Source: Actinomortierella ambigua (lineage: Eukaryota > Mortierellomycota > Mortierellomycetes > Mortierellales > Mortierellaceae). From it: DNA of 64,000 nucleotides. Made by a program: the position numbers and the translations under genes. Below, one piece after another: positions 43,663 through 57,663 of the stretch; the first letter of the stretch is position 1, and each line of letters opens with the position of its first letter. The stretch lies in assembly GCA_016098155.1 (NCBI GenBank), contig JAAAJB010000070.1, forward strand, positions 1-64,000. The letters are read 5' to 3'. The notes beneath the pieces are model-generated. The model was not told the DNA's origin, searched no databases, and saw nothing but the letters and a program-made list of their open reading frames with translations.

Positions 43663-46600
43663 TCACATGCGGGCAGTCTGGCGAGGATGGACAGCAATTC
43701 CCGCGGCGGCCGAGACAGGGATACGAACAACGAGGGCGTCGCGGACAGCCTGGATCTCCGCGTGCGTCAGCCCCACCTGGTTCAGCATAAAGTCGGTGAT
43801 CGTACCATACGCTGCATGGAATTTTTGCAGGAATCGCACCATGTATGCCTCCCTTTGGAGTGAGATAAAAATACAAAAGGGGGGGTCAGAGAGAGAAAGG
43901 AGGGGGGGGGGCAACTGGTTAGTGAGTGAACAAAAGTGGTTGTCGTGTTTGCTCCAACAATACCCCTTTTTTGTCTCTGCTTCCCGCGCATCCTTTTTTT
44001 TTTCTTCATTATACGCCACAACATTTTTTTTTGGATCTATCCTAGTGCTTCTTGCAGTGTAGAGATCAAAAACGCAAGCAACAACATACTTTGTAGACAA
44101 GACATTTCGGATCTTTTCGTCAGCCGTGTCTTCACCCATGAGGTTCTTCAAGAAGTTGACGTCTTGCTCCTTGACTAGGACACGAGTCAAGAAAGAGGAT
44201 TGTGCACCACCATGTACATGTTAGTAGTCAAACTCCATCATCTCATTGAAAAGGATATTCAAAGAAAAAAAAACCACGCAAATGGACAAGGAACAACAAA
44301 AAAAAACCACATACTGGCCATGCAGCGACTTGTGAGCTCATACTCCCACGCAATCTGGTCCTCATCAACGCCACAGAGCATCTGGATCAAGGCACACACG
44401 ACGCCAGTGCGATCCTTGCCTGCCGTGCAGTGAACCACAAACGCGGTACGCTTGTGGATAATATGGTCTAGAACCGGCTTGAGGTACTGTTTAATAGTCG
44501 GCATCATGCTCATGTAAGCTTCCGAGAAGCCTTCGACACCGTCCAAGTACATGGTGAATCGAGCTGCGATCTTGGCAGGAGAGTAATCCTGGTCGGCAAA
44601 CACTGGTACATGTTGGCGCTTTACTGTATCCGAGGAGCTATTTTTTAGGCGGATGGGGGAAGGGTGGACGGAGAAAGGCGAGCGCGGGAGAAAATATTGG
44701 GTCCAGGAAGATTAGCCTATCCAATTTGGCCTGACCCTAAATTACATATCTTATATATCTCATTGTCAACTTCAGTAGGCTTACAATGTTCCTCTTCGTT
44801 CAACTTCAGAGTCGGAGCGCAAGTCGAATGAGTCTGTAATACGGAGAGACTCCATGACCTTGATACCCTCTGGCGTGATGCTAGAGAGACTGGTAGGAAG
44901 AGGTGGCAAGCAAATATGTTTGTTAATCTCAATCGCACTAAAGTCAGCTCAAGGTTCCACCTCCTTTGACAACAGCACACGCCTCTGTTCAGCAACGTAC
45001 TCTGCACTCCGATACATAATGCCAGGCTGAAAGTATCCAACACGACCCTCGGCATCCTGCGACAGCCAGGAATCCCCCACGTTTCTAAAGTTGAGGACAC
45101 CATCGACAGCATGAACCCAGGTCTTCCATCTGGGGATAATACGGCGGGCCCAATCCTCTTTGCGGCCATCGTGGGAAAAGTAGTGTGACACAACATCAGA
45201 CAGCTCCTGGTAGTGCTTGCGGTAGTTGTGGTCAGCACCAGTGATGATCCGCAGAGAAGTGTTTGCGTGCGATAGGTGGCTCTGGAGCAGAACAATGTCT
45301 TTGACGGGAACAACCTGGGTAGAGAAGAAAGAAACACGTCTCATTAGGTCAAATTGAGGTGGAACACCCTGAGATGGCTCCATAGTCATTCTACCTCCCA
45401 CTCTACTTACATCGTCTTCAGATCCATGGCACAACAAAACGTTAGTCATAGCCGGCATCTGAGCAACTAGATTCAGGAGAAGGAGCATTGAACATGTGAG
45501 GACAGGGGAGGGGTTCTCTGGCTACAACACAGCACACCTTTCTACATCTTTGGACAATGTATAGTCATAGCACAACAAACCTTTAGCCGTGTCAAAGTGG
45601 ATAAATTCTTCAAAGTTCTTCTTGGTCACGGTAAGGCTGACATCCTTTCCAGCAGCCTTCGCCTCCCATACAAAGTGACCCTGCTCCTCCAGGAGCTGCA
45701 TCACTTGTGGGCCATGTTTACGTTTCACGTCCTCCATGTTGAAGCGCGAGCTAATGCTGACAATAAACGGGATTAACGGCACGCGTTGCGAGGTTGACGC
45801 GTAATTGAGGATGGAGATAGCTCCTGAAGGACGCATGTAAGTCGACAAAGGGGGAGGGTGGATGTTAGATCAATGCGGTTACACCAAGGCCAGCCACACC
45901 ATTTCTCATGCCATTTTCTTCTATTGCAGAAGGTGACTTCACTATACCTCGCGAGTGTCCGAGCAAGGCGTAGATGGTGTATCCCTCGTTAACAAAGTGA
46001 TTCACAACGGCTTCAATGTCAGACAGATCATCGTCCCAGTTAGAGTAGCCCATGGTTCCCTCGCTGTCGCCATTGCCTCTGTTGATTGTGCAACACCATC
46101 ATAAGGGGGAGGAGGAGGGGGGGGGCGGAAAGAGAAGGGGCAAGGAATGTGAAGGCAAGTGTGTGTGCACATGAATGTAAAGCGCGTTAGTAAGGCTGCA
46201 GCTATTATTGGTGCCCCATTTTCCCGATCCTTCGGCTCGTGGAGAATACGATCGGGGAAAGCATATTCCCTGGAAAACCACATGGACACCCCCGTCTGTC
46301 TCTCAGTCTCTGTCTCTCTCTCCCTCTCTCTCTCTCTCTTCCTTCGTCGTTAGCTGTAAAAACGAGCAACCGACTTGCCTGAAATCAAAACGGAACGTGT
46401 CCATGTACAGTGCTAGATCATTGGCAAGCGTAGGCTGGAAGAGGTAGTTTTTGTGCCCTGAACAGGTAGATGGCGAGCGTCACAATAAGAAGAAATTGTC
46501 AGGTTAAGAAGGAAGGTCGAGGCCTCGGCCACCAACTCACTTCGTGCAAGACAAGATAGAATTACCCAGGACACCGTGACAAATAATGCCGAGTCGGCGT

Positions 46601-46737
46601 GTCGGGTGCATAGCGCCGTCTTTCTGCTGCAAGACTCCTGCAAGGCGGAACGAGGTGCCAGGCACTTGAATAAAGTGAGTAGGGGCTGCACGGGAGCCGG
46701 GAAGGCTACTGCTCTGGGCCGATTGTGGAGAGTCCAT
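43663..46737 (-). CDS. Alpha/beta hydrolase fused to a protein-tyrosine phosphatase
   Basis: The exons are complement 46566..46737, 46379..46457, 45948..46078, 45581..45823, 45411..45466, 45001..45314, 44785..44889, 44315..44637, 44090..44174 and 43663..43852. Phases agree and give 565 aa. The N-terminal half is a serine-hydrolase fold: oxyanion HGVLG, nucleophile elbow GHSRG near residue 126, acid in HGSEDD near 222, and His in GADHN near 253. The C-terminal half is a Y_phosphatase3-type (SidP/IphP-like) phosphatase: YRSA, DLRSDSEVERRG and the P-loop HCTAGKDRTG near residue 436, all intact. Both halves thus look catalytic. Intron 2 uses a GC donor (AG-GCAAGT). The gene starts 325 bp from a divergent F-box gene. 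Substrates unknown. Confidence 0.85.
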
Positions 46738-47062
46738 AGCGCAGGAGGTGGGGGAGCTGAAGAGAGGGTGAAGGGTGAGAAGGGTGTGAGTGGAAGAGAG
46801 AGTAAAGAGCGCGATTGGCAAATGCACTGTCTATGCAATGAAGAGGGGGCAGTGCGACTCGCAAATGGGGGTGAATGAGAGAAAAGAGTTGCATCGCCTT
46901 GGTCCCCTTTCCCCGTCTGCCCACTGCCCACGGACGAACGTTTGCTCGCAAGTGCAGTGACTGTCAGCCCAGGCAAATCATTCTTCAGCCTCTCCCCACT
47001 TAAAGTCGTGCCCGACAAGTGGCCACAAATGCGCAATCCACCACCAGTAGTACAATGCTGAC
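46738..47062. promoter_or_regulatory. Short bidirectional promoter region
   Basis: The hydrolase-phosphatase gene starts at 46737 (-) and the F-box gene at 47063 (+), so both promoters must lie in or overlap these 325 bp. No TATA box is evident. Confidence 0.5.
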
Positions 47063-49255
47063 ATGCCAACGAGCTTGATTGACCTGCCAGAAGAAGTGCT
47101 TTTGCAGGTAGCACGGTGCCTGCACGGCGACCGAGCCAGTCTCGCTGCCCTCATGCAGACGCACGGCGTGTTGTTCCGCATTGCCACGCCCTTCTTGTAC
47201 GCAGGCCCCTTCCGGTTGCTCCAGGACGAACCCAACTTCCACTGGGTCAAAACCGAAGAGACTCGCCGATACGACCGGCTAGCCCACCTGCTGCTCGTGT
47301 CATCCGGCCTCCTGAAGCATCGGGAGATCGACCGAGGCGGCTTTCGGTTCCCAGAGGACAATGGTGCCCTTGAACAGCAGCATCAGCAGCAAGGTGCGAC
47401 TGACCGAGCGTTGATGGGCTTATTCCAGTCGCAAGCCACCATCGTCACCACCAGACACACCAATGGCCAACTACCCTCGTACGGACCAGAAGTCATCCCG
47501 CTCGATCTACCGACGACCACAAACTACCTCGCCTACTACACGGACATGCACCACGACCCCATGTTGCACGAAACTTTCATGACACTATTTCCGTTTATTC
47601 CGCACTGCTACCGAGCACACCCTGTTGCTTTCCCTGCCTTGATTCACACTCGCAACCAGATCGAACTGGCCATGATTGATCGCCTTGCACCGCAGCTCCA
47701 GTCGCTGACCATCTCGCTGCATTTTAATGTCCCCCGGATCAAGGTACCATGGCTGTCGCATCTGCGGAGACTAGAGATCTTGGGAACTGAATTCGGTCTG
47801 TTAACGTCGACGGACCTGGCGCTCGGCAAGTACCGGATCACCAATCGTGCGACACGGTCTGTGGAACTGCAGTCAGGGACGTGGACAAGGCTCGATCAAT
47901 TGCTTGTCTTTGTGGTCGACCATAACCGAATCCATGGCACGCTGCGGGAACTCAAGATTGACAACAACCTGGAGGGCGTGTATCTGCAGCCGAGTGAGCG
48001 ACTGGTGGAGATTGTGGAGGCGATGGGAGATCAGCTGGAAGTGCTCGATGTCGAGTGCTGGCCCGATGCCGTGTGGTATCTGGATCGGATCCCGACCGCC
48101 AACCTCCGGAAGCTCACCTTGCATCGCAGCAAGACGCCTGTCCAGAACTGGGACCAAGCACGGTTTTGTCGGTTCCTGGAGAGCTGCACTCATTTGGAGG
48201 ACTTGCAAACTTTTACCGCTCAAGCAGATATTTTTTCGGCATGGCAACCACCATCACCACCATCGATCCGTGCGTTGTCGGCAGCGTTATCGCCAACTGA
48301 ACAAAAGCCACAGCCGATTGCGCTCAAGAATTATATCCGCACGACCAGTCTGCGAAAACGGCGTCGAGGAATGAGACGGATCGAGATTATGGGTTATGCC
48401 GAGGTCGTGAACACAGCCGTCAACGAGGCGACCGTCCTGTTTGCGGACACACTCGAATCCATTACAGTCAGGTCCTGGTTCAGTGGCAAGCTAACGTCTA
48501 TCCCACTCTCATGGACCACCACTGGGACCATGGCTCCAGCAATTGTTGTTGCCGGACAACAGCTGTCATACTCGAACCTTCACGAGCAACCACCGAGAGC
48601 CCCACGGGCCCCATCGTCTTTATCGCCAACGGCCAATTGGTTGCCTCAATTGACCGAACTTGACCTCCAAGGCGAGATTGCATGGACGTTCGACTTTGAG
48701 TCTTTGCTGAGCTGTCCGAGACTGGTGCGGTTACGACTCGCCTTCTCTGGGCCTGTCCCACGCAGGTCTGTCGCCAAGCAGGCCCCGGCCGAGATCTTGC
48801 GCCAGCTGTGGACGTTGAGGGACGTTGAGCTCGAGGGTAGCTGGGAGACACTGAGCAAGAAGGGGTGGATCGGCACACTCTCTCAAGTCCGGAACCTGGA
48901 GCGACTGGTGCTGAGTGAATGTCTTGGCGCGCAAGGGTCCGACATGATGCAGCTCGTGCAAACGATCCTGGCGGAGGCTCGGGCGCGATGTGCCCGAGAT
49001 TGGTCCGAGTTGGACACGGTTGACAGGTGTCACGCCTTTGCGGTCCATCCGGGGTACTGCGAACGTCTGCGCTATGTCCACATGAGCAAGCGGATCGAGG
49101 ATGCGTTCAAGAGACTGTGGGTGCCGTACCTCAAGACGGTAGATCGCACTTGTACCAGGCCATCTGCTCTACCGGATCTTGCTCACGACTTGATCCATTC
49201 GCATATCCATCGTGTCCAGTTTTCATATTTGCCCCAGGCACCGTCAGCCCACTGA
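47063..49255 (+). CDS. F-box protein, 730 aa
   Basis: This is a single exon starting MPTSLIDLPEEVLLQVARCL. Residues 4-45 form an F-box (LIDLPEEVLLQVARCLHGDR and onward to FLYAGPF), which would bind Skp1 in an SCF ubiquitin ligase. The rest has irregular leucine-rich segments (LRRLEILGTE, LRKLTLHR, LTELDLQG, LVRLRLAFSG, LERLVLSE), the usual substrate-side arrangement of the large F-box/LRR families in Mortierella-type fungi. There is no signal peptide. An AATAAA polyadenylation signal lies at 49265..49270. The substrate is not predictable. Confidence 0.85.
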   Translation: MPTSLIDLPEEVLLQVARCLHGDRASLAALMQTHGVLFRIATPFLYAGPFRLLQDEPNFHWVKTEETRRYDRLAHLLLVSSGLLKHREIDRGGFRFPEDNGALEQQHQQQGATDRALMGLFQSQATIVTTRHTNGQLPSYGPEVIPLDLPTTTNYLAYYTDMHHDPMLHETFMTLFPFIPHCYRAHPVAFPALIHTRNQIELAMIDRLAPQLQSLTISLHFNVPRIKVPWLSHLRRLEILGTEFGLLTSTDLALGKYRITNRATRSVELQSGTWTRLDQLLVFVVDHNRIHGTLRELKIDNNLEGVYLQPSERLVEIVEAMGDQLEVLDVECWPDAVWYLDRIPTANLRKLTLHRSKTPVQNWDQARFCRFLESCTHLEDLQTFTAQADIFSAWQPPSPPSIRALSAALSPTEQKPQPIALKNYIRTTSLRKRRRGMRRIEIMGYAEVVNTAVNEATVLFADTLESITVRSWFSGKLTSIPLSWTTTGTMAPAIVVAGQQLSYSNLHEQPPRAPRAPSSLSPTANWLPQLTELDLQGEIAWTFDFESLLSCPRLVRLRLAFSGPVPRRSVAKQAPAEILRQLWTLRDVELEGSWETLSKKGWIGTLSQVRNLERLVLSECLGAQGSDMMQLVQTILAEARARCARDWSELDTVDRCHAFAVHPGYCERLRYVHMSKRIEDAFKRLWVPYLKTVDRTCTRPSALPDLAHDLIHSHIHRVQFSYLPQAPSAH

Positions 49256-49606
49256 GCAAAACAAAATAAAGAAAGTGATAATATGAAAAAAAAAATGAGC
49301 TGTAAGAGCTGCGGTGTATTCTGGTGTTATCTTTATTGGTTGCATTGGTTTTCGTCAAACATGGATATTTTGGCCCAGCCTTATTCTCTCCATGTATCCC
49401 TTGCAAATGCGGGTGTGTGATGTGCAGGTTGCTGTCATGCGTCCTGCAAGCAGAGCGGAGGGGGGGGGCGGGTGAGAGGAAGAAAAAAAGAAGGTGGCAA
49501 AAATGTATGAAGGGGGTCGAGGAGGGGTAGGAGGACAGTAAAAAAAAAAATAAAAAAAGGAGAGGAAAGAGAATAGAAGATGGCGTTTTTCCTATCGGCC
49601 CAGTCT
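49256..49606. other. Convergent spacer
   Basis: 3' flanks of the F-box gene and ARF6; A-rich runs at 49540-49558. No gene. Confidence 0.6.
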
Positions 49607-51096
<1,490 letters not shown>

Positions 51097-52319
51097 TGTG
51101 TGTATAAAGTGTGATGAGTGAGAGAGAGTGTGTGTGAGAGAGAGAAGGGGGGGGAGGAGAGGAGGAGGAAGGACAAGGAGAATGTGAAATGAGATGAAGA
51201 GAATTGAGGAGCAGCCAAAAGGATTCAAACGGTTTATGAGCAGGGGCGAAGGGAGGGAGGGAGAAGAGGGAGAAAAGGAGGGAAAGCGTGAGAGAGAGAG
51301 AGAGAGTTGGACAAGGAAGGATAGAGAGAAGGAAGGAGGGAGGGAAGGAAGGGAAGGAAAGGGTGGATGGAGAGAAGAGGGAGGGAAGGTAGGTTGATGG
51401 GAGGGAGGGGGGGTGAAGAAAGAAGATGGATGGATGGATGGATGGACCAGTGCCTGAAAAAAATAAGGGAGCGAGTGAGTGAGAGAGTGAGCGAGTGAAA
51501 GTGAGAGAACAACAAAGTGTCTGACTGACTGAAAATGTGGGTCTTCTCTCGAGAGAGAGAGTCTCTTTCTGTTGCAGAGTCCTTTTGAGTTGTCTCAGTC
51601 GTCTCTCTCTCAAAGTGAACCCACTTTTTTTTTTCTCTCACTCTCTCTCTCTCTCTTTTGGATTGTGGAGCACCATATGCCATAGAAAGACAAAGATACC
51701 ACCTGACAGCAGTCACGCCCCCCCCCCCCTTTGTCATATATCCCCCTCCCCGCATTGCTGCGTCTCAGACGCATTGGAACGCTCAGCTTGGAACAACCAC
51801 GTTGACCACCTCACACTCACACTCACCACACGCTCTCTTCTATCCCTCTCTCTCACTCTCTCTTTCTCTCTTTCTCATTTCGTCATTGCAGCACACGCAC
51901 ACATCCTCCTCTCATTGAATAAAACCCAGGACCTTCTCTCTCTCTCTCCTCTCCTCTCCTCCCTCCTCTCTCCTCTATTCTCTCCTTGTTCCTCATCTCT
52001 CACCGCGACACCTACCAGCAGGTCACGCAGTGCTCACTCTCTCTCTCTCATTCTCTCATTCCTTCTCTCCTGCATTGCCACTATTTACATTTCACATTCT
52101 GCATTCATCCACCTTACTCCACTTCACCCATAACTAGTTCTTGACCTGCTTTTCCACGACCACAGGCGCTGTGAACCTCCGCCCTTTCACCGCTTGCAAT
52201 ACCCTGTGGTCACGCTCTTTTCCTGTCAAAAGAAAAACAAGTCTCTCCTTCGTTCTACCTCCTCCTCCTCCTCCTCCTCCCCACGAGCCCTTTGCTGTAT
52301 CCTACCTCGGACGTCCATC
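51097..52319. promoter_or_regulatory. Divergent promoter region ARF6/BCAS3 with GA/CT tracts
   Basis: The ARF6 side is purine-rich on the plus strand (GGGAGGGA-type from 51120 to 51420, GGAT repeats near 51428). The BCAS3 side is pyrimidine-rich (51840-52280, CTCCTC repeat near 52260). Such tracts are common in fungal leaders. No gene supported. Confidence 0.5.
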
Positions 52320-55300
52320 ATGGTTGATCAGGGTGGACACGGAGTGCGTGCGGAGCCTGTCTTCATCAGGTACCACCAAATACGACAAAATGTCCAGTGC
52401 GAAGCGAACAAACATTGCCCATATTCTTGCATGCTCCTTTACCCCCCCTCCCCCCTTTCTCCCTTTTTTTTTACCCTTCCCAAAGACTTGTCTCAAAGAC
52501 AACTTCACTCACCCCCTTGTATTCGCTCCCACGCACAATTTATTACAGAGACCCTTCGGCACTCGAGTCATTGTCGTCAGTTCTGACCGGAGTCTCATCC
52601 TATGTCGCCAACACGCTGCCTGCCTCCTTCTCCTTACCGGCACGCGGGTTCACCACTCCCTCCGGCACAGGAAATCACCACAGCCCATCGCCCGTCCACC
52701 CGCTGCAGACAAGCCCTGGGCACCCTCAGGAGAACATTGGAGTCTTGGCAAGCGGTGATGTAGTTCTGTTTTCCGCCTTTGACTGGATGGAGACAACCAG
52801 CAGTGTCAAAGGCAAGCCAGCTCGGTAAGTTTGATATTAGTGTTTATGGAACTGATCTTATTCCCTCCTCGCATACCCACCCAAGGAGCTTACCTCACAG
52901 TCCCGATTGCAAGATCATTTGATACCACAACGGTTGCAACCATCCATTTGGGAACGAGATATCATTACCAACGATGACGGATGAAAAAGACAGAAAAAAA
53001 AGGAGACATGCTTCCACACCACCGGTCGGGAATTCTCTCCTCTCCCTCTCTCTCTCTGTGTGTGTGTCTGCTCCTCCGACGTTCTTCCCCCCTTACGCCT
53101 CTCTTTTTCTCTTCATAGACGGTTCTGTCTCTTGCTAGGATATATGGATGGCTTTCAGATTTGGGATATCACACACCCTGACAACATCCATGAGATCATT
53201 TCCATTCGGCAGCCCCAAGAAGGCGAAGTGTCGTTCTTGAAGGTGAGGCGCTTTTAAGACAGCTACAAAATTCAGGGATATGAAAAAGAGGAAGACTGCT
53301 GAAAGCATGTGTTATTGGTTCCTTTTACTGATGCCCCGAGCGTCATAATCAGGCTGACTCGTTCTAATCACCCTATTACCCCCCCCCTTTGCTTTATGCA
53401 CACCCTTTTTGATCTTGTCAGGTACTTCCTGCGCCCAAGAGTGCTGGTGGAAGAATTGACCAGTTTGAGCAGTATCGCCCACTCGTCGCATACATGTAAG
53501 CACTCCATCAAAACGTGGCTGGGTTCTGTTCACGCCTGTACTATTCAACGAATGTAGATTGACGTCGTGTGCTTAATTGCCATTAGAAGTGCAACACGCG
53601 AAGACGGTGTCGATGAGCTTGCAGGAGGAGGCGGAGCCAGACAGCTCAAAATCTACTCACTGCGGACGCATCAGGTGGTCAAGACCTTCGACTATGGTGA
53701 TCCATCTGTCCATGAGATCACAGCCGTGGATGCAAACGAACGTTGTCTGGTGGTCGGTGTCACTTCTGGTGGGAGCTCAACACGACTTCATGTTTACAGT
53801 CAGCTCACCCTCTCGCCCATTCACCCGAAATTGTCGGTTCTCGCGGATGCGTCAAGCCCTGGTATTTTCATGTTGGGCTCTCGACTTTTAGCCTATGTCA
53901 CCACACAGGAAGCGGCTGTCGAGAGTGGAGATGGCAAAAAAAATGGCGAAGATCCTGATGGAAGCAATGGATACCAGGATATCGCAAAGGGTGTTGCAAA
54001 AGAGGTCCTTGGTGGCGTAAAATTGCTCGGTAATGCATGTGGAAACAAGCTTTTGTGTGGAGATCGATCTGTCTTCATCAACTTGTCAATCAGTCTAAAC
54101 TGACAGACGGACTCTTCGACCTTTTTTTTTGTTCATTTTCCTTTGGTCCTCCTCCCTGGATTTTTACTACAGGCGGTTTTGCACATCAAACAATATCATC
54201 ATACTGGTCAAACGGATCCTCCCCAGGAAGTACAGGGCACCCCTCGACTTCCCCGCCAGCGCCATCCACAATGACAAAAACCCTGCAGCGCCAATCTAGA
54301 AGATCATCATCGTTTATCGACCACGAGCGAACCGGGCAGTCGTCTTCTACACCTCGGAGAAAGGCAGACGATGGAGCACACAGGCGGGAGGCCGTGGGAA
54401 CGGTAAGTGTAGCGTGTGAAGCTTCAGAGTACACTATACCACCATGTCCCTCAACAAACAAAACAAACAGCTCATCAATCATCGTACCCTCACTTTCTTG
54501 CAGATCATAATCCGAGACGTCACACTGCCCAACATGCCAATTGTCACACACTTCAAACCTCACGATCACCCTATCTCAGGCATCAAATTTTCGCCTTCAG
54601 GGCGACTTTTACTCTCAGTCTCGCGCCAGGGCAATGTTTTCCACGTACATGAACTAAGACCGAGTGGAACTCCAGTCACCAGACACCTGTATAAGCTCGC
54701 CCGAGGAATCACTCATGCCAACGTCGAGGATATTATCTTCAACGAGGAAGAAACGTGGGTAGGAGTGACGACATCACGAGGCACGACACACTTGTATGCC
54801 ATCAACCCTTTTGGAGGCTCTCCCGACGTCGGGGCCCACATGTACACGGGCGTCATCAACTGGACAGCGATTACTATTGAGTACCCGACGAGCCTAAACG
54901 CTGTTTGCCGTATCAAGCAACGTCACCACATACCGGATTTCATCATCGGCGCCACAGGAGCAGACGATGTTGGATCTCGAATTGGGAATACCTATATCGG
55001 TCGACAAAGCACACCAGACTCTCAACGCTCCGCCACACTAGGATACGACCAAGGGCGCAATGGCCAGCCCTCTATTAGTGGTAGCGGTCAGAGTACATAC
55101 CCCTCGAGCCTGGAGCTGTCCGCCAAGTACCGCTCCTCGATCGCGACCCATTTCTTACCGTCTTTGACCATTTTTGCAACCGATCCAAATTCGATCCCAA
55201 TGTCACCCGGAACGGAGGAAGATAGTACCCTGCAGGATGGACTATTGGATGGCCGTGATTCCTCATCGGCAGGAGCACAAACGTCCTCTGCGGCGACCTC

Positions 55301-57441
55301 GTTCGTGCTGAATCGATCCAAAGCACCACCAGTCAGCACCGCAGCTCGTTTGCAATCGACCGCCTCTCATCTCTGGCAGACCCTTAGTCCCCCTGCTGCG
55401 ACCATTGTTCAACATGCTGCGCACGGGTTGGCAAGTATTCCTAGTCTCGTCGTTGAAGGTAGTCGGCGTGGTGCTGTCTCAACGGCCCGTAGTCGGACCC
55501 TGAGCTGGGCGGGAGGCTCAAATGCAAACTCAAATACCTCCAAACTGAACCATGCTACGAAAGAGTCACAAGATGGTCACCAAGTGCATGGGATCGGCAT
55601 CCATTCGCGTCAATCACATCAGAGATCACAAGCCAGTAGGCTGGATGGCGAAATTCCGTCGTACTCATCATCAGCCCCTCAGGCAACAGAGTCTGAACGG
55701 GGCCCAGCCTTCCAGGATATCTACGTGTTCAACCCTCTGGGAATGCTTACATTGCACCGCTGCTGGATAACGAGCACGAAGAGCAAGCGAACATACAATG
55801 GTAGGTTTTTCAATGCCAGCGTTTTCTATACAAATATTCAGTGGAGATGATCAGCAAAAGAGTTCTTACATGGATCCCTATCTTCCTCCTCCATGCACTC
55901 CAGGCCGCGTTGTAGAGACACTGGAACTTGTGCTTGCGCCGGAGGATGTGGCAGAGTGGACACTGAACCGTGGCTCGGACTGGGCGCCTGTGAAACGATC
56001 ACTCATGTCATCCTCAAGTACTCCGCAACGCTCTTCGCTCACCATGCCGCCATTAAGGTCCAACAAATCGCCCATTCGTGGTTCAAACGCAGCATCAGGA
56101 GCAGCGGCAGCCGTGACCAACTCGCGTTGGCTTGCCCATGCCGAGATTACTACTTATGACAATGGCATTCATTCTGGGTGGCGAGGTCACTATCCTCTGC
56201 TGAGCCAGTCATCAGCTAACGGTACCAGCGGAGGCCAATCTGGAGGAGCCCATTCGACACAATACGCCGGACTCACCATGATGCTTATCCAGCCTCAGCA
56301 CCTCTTGTGGAAATCACCACAGTTCACTTTTCAGACATATGTTGATTCTGCAGCCCAGGCCCAACATCAGCTCATCGAGGGGCAAATGCCTGCCACAAGG
56401 ACGCTCGACTTTCGGCGGGGCATCACGATTGTTCCGGGTGGTAAAGATGGATCGAACAATCGGGGTAGTCAGTATACGGACCTCGACACTCTGGGTCGAC
56501 CATTTGTCTCGGGCATTGCAGTGGCAGCCGATGGCCGTGGCGTCAAAGACCACGGTCGGGTCGAGTCACACGAAGGTGACGCGGAGGACTTGTCGGAGAA
56601 CCTGTCGCAGGCGATGAAGAGCTATCTTCAGATGCATTCGAGCAGCCCGATTCAGGACCACTTCCATCGCCATCAGCACTCAAAGATGTCGCCTACGGTC
56701 AGCAGTATCAGCCCTTCCTCTTCATCTGCCCGTGGTGCTGCCACACTCTCGTTTGAAGATGCGTACCAGATTAACCTGCTTGGAAACGGCTCTTCAGTGG
56801 GAGGTAGCCCCTCACCTGCCTCGTTCTTCAACGCCAGTAACGGAAACTACAATCGCAACAGCCATCATGGTACACCGCAACACACGTTTATGGCGACACC
56901 ACCAGCAGACGAAGTGCCACCGCTCGGGAGCAACAGGTATCATCGTGGCTCGTTCCAGGCCAGCCGTCCGTTGTCTCACGTTTCAGTGCAGCCGAGCAGT
57001 AACCACTCGTCGCCACCAATGATTGGCGACTCAATGGTGCTGCAAGGACCGAACGGATCGCAACTCCGATCGTCCGCACGGACCACGAGTGAGATTGGTG
57101 CGACAATGGCGAGCAACGCGTATGACCCTTTTTCGCCTGTGCCACCATCGCAACCATCGGCGTCTACAGTCCCTATGCATATCCAACAGGAGGTACTCAT
57201 GAGCGAAAGCATTATGTTTTCACCTGACGGAGATAACGAGGTCGACATGCCTGGTAGTGCCTCAGTGATGTTCATCCCCATCAAACAGCAACAGCAACAG
57301 GCGTACCAGAATCGACATTCACCAAGCGCTGCTGCACCCCCGGGCTCGACCCAAGCACCGCTGAGTGGCGACCAAGATCAGGATGGCATCTTCCACTTGG
57401 ACGACGACGATGACTTTTTTGAGGTGTCCAGGCAGCCATGA
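52320..57441 (+). CDS. BCAS3-type WD40 protein
   Basis: The exons are 52320..52369, 52549..52824, 53119..53242, 53422..53495, 53587..54029, 54173..54402, 54504..55800 and 55847..57441. Phases agree and give 1362 aa. The N-terminal WD40 region resembles BCAS3, a phosphoinositide-binding propeller protein linked to autophagy sites and cytoskeleton: LLLGYMDGFQIWDI near residue 115, HFKPHDHPISGIKFSPSGRL, TWVGVTTSRGTTHLYAINPF. A second conserved stretch (RVVETLELVLAPEDVAEW, WLAHAEITTY, MMLIQPQHLLWKSPQFTF) fits the BCAS3 C-terminal domain. Long Ser/Gln-rich insertions make it larger than animal BCAS3 (about 930 aa). The last intron (55801..55846) is 46 nt with a GAG acceptor. An AATAAA lies at 57476..57481. 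The exact role in fungi is unknown. Confidence 0.8.
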
Positions 57442-57663
57442 GAACCCCTGCCCACCATCACCCCAATTCCCCCGAAATAAAGAAAAAGATCATCCACATC
57501 AATGATACTGATTAGATTTTTTTTGGTCATTTTGGAAAACAAGAGGCTATTGAAAAAGTGAGGCGAGTGCTGTAAACGAGTTATTCTTCTTGTCTCGCTA
57601 CCTCCAACCCCACCTCACGCATCCATCCAGCTCCTTCCATCTTTCACGACGTACTCATACGCA

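Noticed and set aside
55878..57284. Antisense frames inside the BCAS3-type gene
   Set aside because: Shadows of a long GC-balanced coding exon.
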